Shown here: positions 58,248-64,000 of the stretch, in pieces
How positions within the stretch are numbered: the first letter of the stretch is position 1
Layout of the letters: each line of letters begins with the position of its first letter
Assembly: GCA_020621405.1 (NCBI GenBank)
Contig: JAHRYN010000002.1
Span: 733,676-797,675, forward strand
Direction of reading: 5' to 3'
Length of the DNA stretch: 64,000 nucleotides
Source: Betaproteobacteria bacterium
GTDB taxonomy: Bacteria > Pseudomonadota > Gammaproteobacteria > Burkholderiales > Rhodocyclaceae
Made by a program: the position numbers and the translations under genes
Notes under the pieces: generated by a model
Told to the model about the DNA's origin: nothing
Seen by the model: the letters and a program-made list of their open reading frames with translations, nothing else
Database searches by the model: none

Positions 58248-61166
58248 TCAGGTGGTCGCGGTGTCCATCACCGGCAGCCACAGCGTGACCGTCGTGCCTC
58301 GGCCCGACGCGCTGTCGACCTCGACCTCGCCGCCATGCATTTCCATGATTTCCTTGACCAGCGACATGCCCAGGCCGGTCCCCTGGATATTTCCGGACGG
58401 ATCTGCACGGTAGAAGCGTTCGAAGATGCGCGCCTGCTGTTCCGGCGTCATGCCGATGCCGTGGTCGGTGACGCGGATACCGGCCATCAGCCGGGACTTG
58501 CGCGATGCTTCGCATACGGTCAGCACGACCTCGCCGCCGTCGGGCGAGTACTTGAAGGCATTGGTGATGACGTTGGACAACGCACGCACCATCTTCTCGT
58601 GATCCACCCGGATGCGCGGCACGGCTGCCGGCATCTCCAGCGTCACCTGGCGCACCGGCTGGCCGGACTCATCCGGCATCGCGAGGCCTTCCAGCGTCGC
58701 CGTGACGATGCTTTTCACCGACAGGTCCTCGAGCCGGAACGCCTGTCCGGCACGCGCTTCGATGCGCGCAAGATCGAGCAGATCGTTGATCAGATTGACC
58801 AGCACCCGCGACTGACGGTGAATGATGGTGTGCATGCGCCGACGCGCTGCCTCGTCGTACTCGCGATTGATCAGCAGTTCGGCAAAGCCGAAGATGGACG
58901 CCAGCGGCGTGCGCAGTTCATGTGCGGCGGTACTGAGGAATTCGCTCTTCATGCGATCGACCTCGAACTGCTGCGTGATGTCGCGGAAGTACAGCACCGT
59001 CTCCGAACGCCCCTCGGGCGCCACACGCGCGCTGCGCTCGATGACCCGCACGTCGGGATGCAGCAGCCACAGACGCTGGGGTTCATCGGTCGACCTGTCG
59101 AGCACCAGCTCGGGCCAGGGTTTCGCGGGGTCGGCCAGACGCGAGATCATGCCGTCGAACTGCTCGGCCTTCAGCCCCAGCAGTTCGCGCTGCGACAGAT
59201 GCGTCATGCGCGCGAAGGCCGGATTGACGTTGGTCAGCGTACCGCTCTCGTCGAAGGTGACAAAGCCGTCGGGCGACAGCGAGAACACGGTATGCAGGCG
59301 GTTGGTGCGACGGATCAGCTTCTGCTCGAATTCGATGCGCTGCGTGACGTCGCCGAACACGTCGACATAGTGGGTGACACGACCATCGTTGTCGCGCACC
59401 GGAGACGACGACAGCGCGACCCACATCCGCCGGCCGTCGGCACTGCACACATCCACCGTCGTGCTGTACGGCTTTTCATGCACGATGGCCCAGCGCATCT
59501 CTTCGACGACGTGAACCGGGTTCAGCTCGTCCGATACCAGCGTGAACGGACGACCGACCACGTCGGTGGCACTGTGGCCGGTCAGGCGTTCGAACGCGCT
59601 GTTCACGTAGACGACCGGATAACTGCTGCTCTGCACGTCGCGGATGACGACCGCCTCGCTCGACGACGCGAGCGCGCGGTCATGCAGCCGCATGCGCGTC
59701 TGTGCCTCGATCTGCCCGGTAATGTCGCGCAGCAGCAGTACGTAGACCAGCCGGTCATGCAGGCTGAAGCGACTGGCGGAAACGGTGACCGGAAAGGTCC
59801 GCCTGCCCGCGAGTCCCTGCACGTCGCGCGACAGGCGCCAGCGTTCGACCGGTCCGGAATCCACGACCTGGCCGGCGAACCACTCGCCATCAAACGCCGG
59901 CAGCAGGCGCGCAAGCGGCAGACCGATGATGGAGTCGCCATCGATTTCGAAGATTTCGGCAGCCGACCGGTTGATGGTCAGCACCATGCCGGCCTGATCC
60001 GTGGTCACGATACCGTCAGGTGCCGTATCGAGCACCGCGCTCAGGCGCTTTTCGCCCAGCGCGAGCGCGTGGGCTGCAGCGCGCGTGCTGCTGTTCGCCC
60101 GCGCGGTCGATGCCAGCAGGCGCAGCAGGTAGAACAGCAGCGTGCTCAGTCCGCAGCCCATCACCGGCAGCAGCCACAGAACCAGATGGTCGGTGCCAAG
60201 TCCGGCAGGCGCACGGGTCCGCAGGGTCCACACATGACCGGCAATGCGGAGGGTACGCACATCCTCACGCACCGACACCGGACGACCGTGGCCATTGCTG
60301 TACAGCAGGGTCGCCGGGTCCGTACTCTCGCCGTCGTGGATATCAAGGACGACGTTGTCGGCATAACCGCGCAACGCGCTGCCGAAAAGGTCGTGCGCCC
60401 GATAGGGGCTGTACGTATAGCCGACAAGCGCCTGCCGGCGCTGCTCCGGCGTAGCCCGCGCCATGCCCTGCCGGTACAAAGGGAAATACAGCAGGAATCC
60501 GGGCTGAACCGGGCCGGTACCCTCCTGCACCAGGGTCACCCTGCCGGACAACGCGGCTTCGCCTGTATCGCGCGCCCGGCTCATCGCCGCCGAGCGCGTC
60601 GGTTCGGAGTTCATGTCATAGCCGATCGCCCTGAGATTGCGATCGTTCAGCGGCTCGAGATAGAGGATGCTGTGGTATTCGTCGCGCGGATCCGGCGGAC
60701 GGATGGCGTAAGCCGGCATGCCGCCGAGCCTGACTTGCCGTTCGTGTGCCTCGCGTTGCGGCGCCGGTATGCGCAACGACAGACCGACCCCCAGAATGCC
60801 CGGATAGTTGCGGTCAAGGCCGAGCTCGCTGACGTATCGATGCCAGGCCTCTCGCGTAACGTCGGGGGCGGCCTGAATCAGTCCGGCCGCTCCACGCAGT
60901 ATCTGTTCGTGAGCCATCATGCGGCGCGTCAGCTGGGTGACCACCTTGTCGACCTCGCCCTCGAAGCGCTGTTCCGCGCTGGCTGACAGCCGCTGCCACA
61001 GCACGAAGGTCACCACGACCGTCAGCAGCAGGCCGCACGCCAGCGCGGGCCAGGCCAGCAATTCGGGATCGACCGGCCAGAGCCCGGTCCGTCCGGCACG
61101 TCCGTTGCGCTGCACATCCGGGCGTTCGGGCGTATGTTCGACGCTCGCTACCGGATCGACATTCAT
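58248..61166 (-). CDS. CHASE-PAS hybrid-less sensor histidine kinase
   Basis: The 972-residue kinase has an N-terminal span (LLAWPALACGLLLTVVVTFV), a periplasmic CHASE domain (LGVGLSLRIPAPQREA, FLLYFPLYRQG), a second span (LVLWLLPVMGCGLSTLLFYL), then three PAS regions. The HisKA dimer has FLSTAAHELRTPLASIFG with the phospho-His, and the ATPase domain has NVITNAFKYSPDGGEV and GTGLGMSLVKEIM. The ligand for the CHASE domain is unknown. The start overlaps the stop of the upstream response regulator by 4 bases. Confidence 0.93.
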   Translation of the reverse strand: MNVDPVASVEHTPERPDVQRNGRAGRTGLWPVDPELLAWPALACGLLLTVVVTFVLWQRLSASAEQRFEGEVDKVVTQLTRRMMAHEQILRGAAGLIQAAPDVTREAWHRYVSELGLDRNYPGILGVGLSLRIPAPQREAHERQVRLGGMPAYAIRPPDPRDEYHSILYLEPLNDRNLRAIGYDMNSEPTRSAAMSRARDTGEAALSGRVTLVQEGTGPVQPGFLLYFPLYRQGMARATPEQRRQALVGYTYSPYRAHDLFGSALRGYADNVVLDIHDGESTDPATLLYSNGHGRPVSVREDVRTLRIAGHVWTLRTRAPAGLGTDHLVLWLLPVMGCGLSTLLFYLLRLLASTARANSSTRAAAHALALGEKRLSAVLDTAPDGIVTTDQAGMVLTINRSAAEIFEIDGDSIIGLPLARLLPAFDGEWFAGQVVDSGPVERWRLSRDVQGLAGRRTFPVTVSASRFSLHDRLVYVLLLRDITGQIEAQTRMRLHDRALASSSEAVVIRDVQSSSYPVVYVNSAFERLTGHSATDVVGRPFTLVSDELNPVHVVEEMRWAIVHEKPYSTTVDVCSADGRRMWVALSSSPVRDNDGRVTHYVDVFGDVTQRIEFEQKLIRRTNRLHTVFSLSPDGFVTFDESGTLTNVNPAFARMTHLSQRELLGLKAEQFDGMISRLADPAKPWPELVLDRSTDEPQRLWLLHPDVRVIERSARVAPEGRSETVLYFRDITQQFEVDRMKSEFLSTAAHELRTPLASIFGFAELLINREYDEAARRRMHTIIHRQSRVLVNLINDLLDLARIEARAGQAFRLEDLSVKSIVTATLEGLAMPDESGQPVRQVTLEMPAAVPRIRVDHEKMVRALSNVITNAFKYSPDGGEVVLTVCEASRKSRLMAGIRVTDHGIGMTPEQQARIFERFYRADPSGNIQGTGLGMSLVKEIMEMHGGEVEVDSASGRGTTVTLWLPVMDTATT

Positions 61167-61546
61167 TGAGCGCGCGGCTCCTTCAGCAGCCCGGATATGC
61201 GTTCGAGCAGCTCCATCGGGCTGAAGGGTTTGGTCAGATAGGCATCCGCACCCGCTTCCATACCGGCATCGATGTCGCTCTGCTGACTGCGCGCAGTCAG
61301 CAGCACGACCGGTACGGAATGGAACTCTGGATGCTGCCGCAGCTTGCGGCACAGCGCGAGACCGTCCATCGATCCCGGCATCATCACGTCGAGCAGTACC
61401 AGATCGGGCAGCTGTTTCTGGATCAGCGACCAGCCGGCATCGGCGTCAATCGCCTCACCGAGTTCGAAATCACCGAACTCCAGGGTCATCCGGATCAGCT
61501 GACGGATTTCGGGCTGATCCTCGACCAGTACAACGCGTGCACGCAT
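61163..61546 (-). CDS. single-domain response regulator (CheY-like receiver)
   Basis: A 127-residue receiver domain beginning MRARVVLVEDQPEIRQL, with the phosphorylated Asp in DLVLLDVMMPGSMDG, the Thr/Ser switch LLTARSQQ and the Lys of DAYLTKPFSPMELL. There is no output domain, so it must act by protein-protein contact, possibly in a phosphorelay. It heads the two-gene operon with the sensor kinase. Confidence 0.92.
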   Translation of the reverse strand: MRARVVLVEDQPEIRQLIRMTLEFGDFELGEAIDADAGWSLIQKQLPDLVLLDVMMPGSMDGLALCRKLRQHPEFHSVPVVLLTARSQQSDIDAGMEAGADAYLTKPFSPMELLERISGLLKEPRAQ

Positions 61547-61691
61547 GTCAGGCCACCCCGCCGGCAAGGTGGGCAGGAGCGCATGCGCGCGTCGTGACAA
61601 CGAAGTATGGGCGGGTGGTCATCAATGGTGGTGTCGTCAGGCCTGTAGGCAGCAAGCTTAACGGTGCCAGCCAAAGAAAACTTGAGTTCTG

Positions 61692-61724
61692 CCCCCTGAG
61701 CGGAGCCCTGCACCGCTCAGGGGG
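61692..61724 (-). terminator. hairpin after pccA, probable terminator
   Basis: A perfect 12-bp stem, CCCCCTGAGCGG (61692-61703) with CCGCTCAGGGGG (61713-61724), around a 9-base loop, begins 7 bases after the pccA stop on the minus strand. A T4 run follows only after 11 bases, so the terminator is of moderate quality. Confidence 0.6.
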
Positions 61725-61731
61725 TGTCACA

Positions 61732-63723
61732 TCACTCCGCGGCAAACACCAGGATGATCTGGTCGACCGCCAGGCTTTCGCCCTGCTCCGCCGACACCTT
61801 CTCGACCACACCGTCGCGCTCGGCGCGCAGGATGTTCTCCATCTTCATCGCCTCGATGACCGCCAGGCGCTCGCCCGCCTTGACCGACTGCCCTGGCTTC
61901 ACCGACACCTCGCGCAGCAGGCCGGGCATCGGCGACAGCAGGAATCGAGACAGATCGGGCGCAGCCTTCACCGGCATGCGCGCCAGCAGTTCGGCCGCAC
62001 GCGGGCTCATCACCTCGGCATCGACGCGAATGCCGCGATGCTGCAAGCGGTAGCGCAAGCCGATGCGCTCGACCTGCAGGGTGAACGGACGGCCGTCCAT
62101 TTCGCCTCGATAGACCGGATCGGACACGCGCCACTCGCTCACCATGCGATGGCGTGTGCCGTCGATGACCACCGCGTGATGGTCACCGTCGTTCTCGATC
62201 GCGACGCGATGCGCAACACCGCGCAGGCGCACCACCGCATCCGGGCTGACCTTGTATTCATGGCCCGGCAGCTGGCCGATGATGCGCGACGCACGCTCGA
62301 TGTAGCGCTGATGCACGGTGGCAGCGACCGCAACCAGCAGCGCTTCGTCCTCGTACGCTGCGGCAGCCGGATCGTAGCCCTGCGGATATTCCTCGGCGAT
62401 GAAGGCTGTCGTGAAGTTGCCGGCGGCAAAGCGCGGGTGACCGAGCACCGACGACACGAAGGCGATGTTGTGGTTCGGACCGCGGATGCAGAATGCGTCG
62501 AGCGCATCACGCAGTCGCGCGATCGCTTCGGCGCGGTTGGCGCCGTAGCAGATCAGCTTGGCGATCATCGAATCGTAGTGCATCGACACTTCGCCGCCTT
62601 CGAACACGCCGGTATCGACGCGCACATTGTCGCCCAGCACCGGCGGACGGTAGCGCACCAGCCGACCGACCGACGGCAGGAAGCCGCGCGCCGGATCTTC
62701 GGCGCAGATGCGCGCTTCCATCGCCCAGCCGTCCAGCTTCACCTCGGCCTGCGTGAAGGCGAGCTTCTCGCCGGCCGCGACGCGGATCATCTGCTCGACC
62801 AGATCGAGACCGGTGATCATTTCCGTCACCGGGTGCTCGACCTGCAGCCGGGTGTTCATTTCAAGGAAGTAGAAGGACTTGTCGCGTCCGACCACGAATT
62901 CGACCGTACCGGCCGACTGATACTGCACTGCCTTGGCCAGCCGCACCGCCTGCTCGCCCATCGCGCGCCGGGTGTCGGCGTCGATGAAGGGCGACGGCGC
63001 CTCCTCGATCACCTTCTGGTGACGGCGCTGGATCGAGCATTCACGCTCGTTCAGATACACCACGTTGCCATGACCGTCACCGAGCACCTGAATCTCGATG
63101 TGGCGCGGCTCCTCGACGAACTTCTCGATGAACACGCGATCGTCGTTGAAGGCGTTCTTCGCTTCGTTGACGCAGGACGCGAAGCCCTCGTGCGCCTCGG
63201 CATCGTTGAATGCCACGCGCAGACCCTTGCCACCGCCGCCGGCGCTGGCCTTGATCATCACCGGATAGCCGATGTCGCGCGCGATCTCGACAGCGCGTTC
63301 CGGACTTTCGATCGGATCGTTCCAGCCCGGAATCGTATTGACGCCGGCTTCCTTGGCCAGCTTCTTCGACGCGATCTTGTCGCCCATGGCACCGATGGCA
63401 TGCGGCTTCGGACCGATGAACACGATGCCCTCGCGCTCGAGCGCGGCACAGAATTCCTCGTTCTCGGACAGGAAGCCATAGCCCGGATGCACCGCCTGGG
63501 CGCCAGTTGCCTTGCACGCGGCAATGATCTTGTCGACCACCAGATAGGACTCGCGCGCCGGCGCCGGGCCGATGCACACGGCCTCGTCGGCCAGTTCCAC
63601 ATGCAGCGCGCTGCGGTCGGCTTCGGAATAGACGGCAACCGTCGCGATACCCATGCGACGTGCGGTACGGATGACGCGGCAAGCGATCTCGCCGCGGTTT
63701 GCGATCAGTATCTTTGTAAACAT
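61732..63723 (-). CDS. pccA: propionyl-CoA (acyl-CoA) carboxylase, biotin carboxylase/biotin carrier subunit
   Basis: The 663-residue alpha subunit starts MFTKILIANRGEIACRVIRT. The ATP-grasp biotin carboxylase domain has IKASAGGGGKGLRVAF and FLEMNTRLQVEHPVTE. The BT region follows, and the C-terminal biotinyl domain has VIEAMKMENILRAE with the biotinylated Lys. With PccB it carboxylates propionyl-CoA to methylmalonyl-CoA. The gene follows pccB, separated by a mini-ORF that duplicates its own start. Its ATG directly follows the mini-ORF stop (TGAATG). Confidence 0.95.
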   Translation of the reverse strand: MFTKILIANRGEIACRVIRTARRMGIATVAVYSEADRSALHVELADEAVCIGPAPARESYLVVDKIIAACKATGAQAVHPGYGFLSENEEFCAALEREGIVFIGPKPHAIGAMGDKIASKKLAKEAGVNTIPGWNDPIESPERAVEIARDIGYPVMIKASAGGGGKGLRVAFNDAEAHEGFASCVNEAKNAFNDDRVFIEKFVEEPRHIEIQVLGDGHGNVVYLNERECSIQRRHQKVIEEAPSPFIDADTRRAMGEQAVRLAKAVQYQSAGTVEFVVGRDKSFYFLEMNTRLQVEHPVTEMITGLDLVEQMIRVAAGEKLAFTQAEVKLDGWAMEARICAEDPARGFLPSVGRLVRYRPPVLGDNVRVDTGVFEGGEVSMHYDSMIAKLICYGANRAEAIARLRDALDAFCIRGPNHNIAFVSSVLGHPRFAAGNFTTAFIAEEYPQGYDPAAAAYEDEALLVAVAATVHQRYIERASRIIGQLPGHEYKVSPDAVVRLRGVAHRVAIENDGDHHAVVIDGTRHRMVSEWRVSDPVYRGEMDGRPFTLQVERIGLRYRLQHRGIRVDAEVMSPRAAELLARMPVKAAPDLSRFLLSPMPGLLREVSVKPGQSVKAGERLAVIEAMKMENILRAERDGVVEKVSAEQGESLAVDQIILVFAAE

Positions 63724-63840
63724 TCAGTGCTCCGCGACGAGGTCGCCGTCACACGCTGCGCGTGCGACACGAGTTGAAAGGATCGCTGCGCGACCGCGCA
63801 TCGAGTCGCCGCGGTTTGCAATCAGCATCTTTGTAAACAT
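63689..63840 (-). repeat. 35-base duplication of the pccA start
   Basis: Bases 63689-63723, the pccA start codon and first codons, recur at 63806-63840 with 33 of 35 positions identical (differences at 63703/63820 and 63709/63826). The copies are in direct orientation, 117 bases apart. Confidence 0.9.
63724..63840 (-). CDS. 38-codon mini-ORF created by duplication of the pccA start
   Basis: The frame starts MFTKMLIANRGDSMRGRA, whose first 11 residues copy the pccA N terminus with one change. It then runs into unrelated sequence and ends in a TGA followed at once by the pccA ATG. A good ribosome site (AAGGA) lies 10 bases before its ATG, so it is likely to be translated; termination at TGAATG could feed ribosomes to pccA. 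It is either a decayed duplicate or an upstream control ORF. No protein function is expected. Confidence 0.5.
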   Translation of the reverse strand: MFTKMLIANRGDSMRGRAAILSTRVARAACDGDLVAEH

Positions 63841-63861
63841 GTATGTGTGTCCTTCGCCCGA

Positions 63862-64000
63862 TTACAGGGGAATGTTCCCGTGCTTGCGCCACGGGTTTTC
63901 CAGCTGCTTGTCGCGCAGCATCGCCAGCGAACGGCAGATGCGCTTGCGCGTTTCGCTCGGCATGATGACGTCGTCGATGAAGCCACGCTTGCCTGCGATG
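63862..64000 (-). CDS. pccB: propionyl-CoA carboxylase beta subunit, 3' fragment
   Basis: The frame open to the window edge encodes the conserved C terminus of carboxyltransferase beta subunits: GKRGFIDDVIMPSETRKR, SLAMLRDKQLENPWRKHG and the end NIPL before TAA. PccB transfers the carboxyl group from biotin to propionyl-CoA. Only the last 45 or so residues are present. It is upstream of pccA in the same operon. Confidence 0.93.
   Translation of the reverse strand, partial: IAGKRGFIDDVIMPSETRKRICRSLAMLRDKQLENPWRKHGNIPL

Noticed and set aside
58212-60986. Plus-strand open frame of 924 codons
   Set aside because: It is antisense to the well-supported sensor kinase, is rich in Arg/His/Gln without any domain, and is typical of GC-rich shadow frames.
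61537-63777. Plus-strand open frame of 746 codons
   Set aside because: Antisense to pccA, no family resemblance; shadow of GC-rich codon bias.

Overview
The window is a 64 kb stretch of a GC-rich chromosome. The gene content points to a betaproteobacterium of the Rhodocyclales/Nitrosomonadales type: pilT-pilU, an incomplete regulatory PTS (EIIA-HPr-EI), a PEP-CTERM protein plus a TIGR03790-type protein (both families tied to exosortase genomes), a 971-residue GcvP, propionyl-CoA carboxylase and a WbpL/WbpV/WbpM-like glycan triad. Genus cannot be fixed from the sequence alone. No rRNA, tRNA, CRISPR array, IS element or prophage gene was seen.

Left end (1-7.9 kb): an unusual biosynthetic locus. 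A DegT-type aminotransferase (+) faces a tightly coupled minus-strand operon of alpha/beta hydrolase, acyl carrier protein, ketoacyl synthase, GNAT/FemAB-like transferase and arginase-fold hydrolase. Upstream of that operon is a pair coding for a HAD phosphatase and a class III aminotransferase. This set has its own carrier protein and condensing enzyme and does not match a pathway I can name. It is the best candidate here for an undescribed system, and it may extend left of the window.

8-20 kb: an MHS-family transporter with a large extra domain and a 45-residue membrane partner; a nitronate monooxygenase-like flavoprotein; a PEP-CTERM protein; gcvT and gcvP without gcvH between them; then a plus-strand operon of PCMT-like methyltransferase, rhodanese and TolC-family protein.

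20-35 kb: mostly housekeeping. It holds a lipoprotein, a glyoxalase-like protein, lgt, a YggS-type PLP protein, pilT, pilU, a small secreted protein, an RlmL-type rRNA methyltransferase, hemJ, an SDR protein, a ferredoxin-type flavin reductase coupled to a degenerate EAL-HDOD protein, ruvA, ruvC, ptsI, ptsH, EIIA-Man and apaH.

35-55 kb: a surface-polysaccharide (O-antigen or exopolysaccharide) locus read mainly right to left. It encodes a Wzx-like flippase, four SAM methyltransferases, three glycosyltransferases, a polytopic membrane protein, an asparagine-synthase-like amidotransferase, a sugar-nucleotide reductase/epimerase, a polyprenyl-phosphate sugar transferase and a 4,6-dehydratase. 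On the plus strand are waaA/kdtA and the GDP-L-fucose genes gmd and fcl. The 43-51 kb part looks visibly AT-richer than its flanks, as is common for exchanged glycan genes.

55-64 kb: TIGR03790-like protein, a zinc-type alcohol dehydrogenase/quinone reductase, a YpfJ-like metalloprotease, a CHASE-PAS sensor kinase with a single-domain response regulator, pccA and the 3' end of pccB. A 35-bp imperfect copy of the pccA start makes a 38-codon mini-ORF between pccB and pccA.
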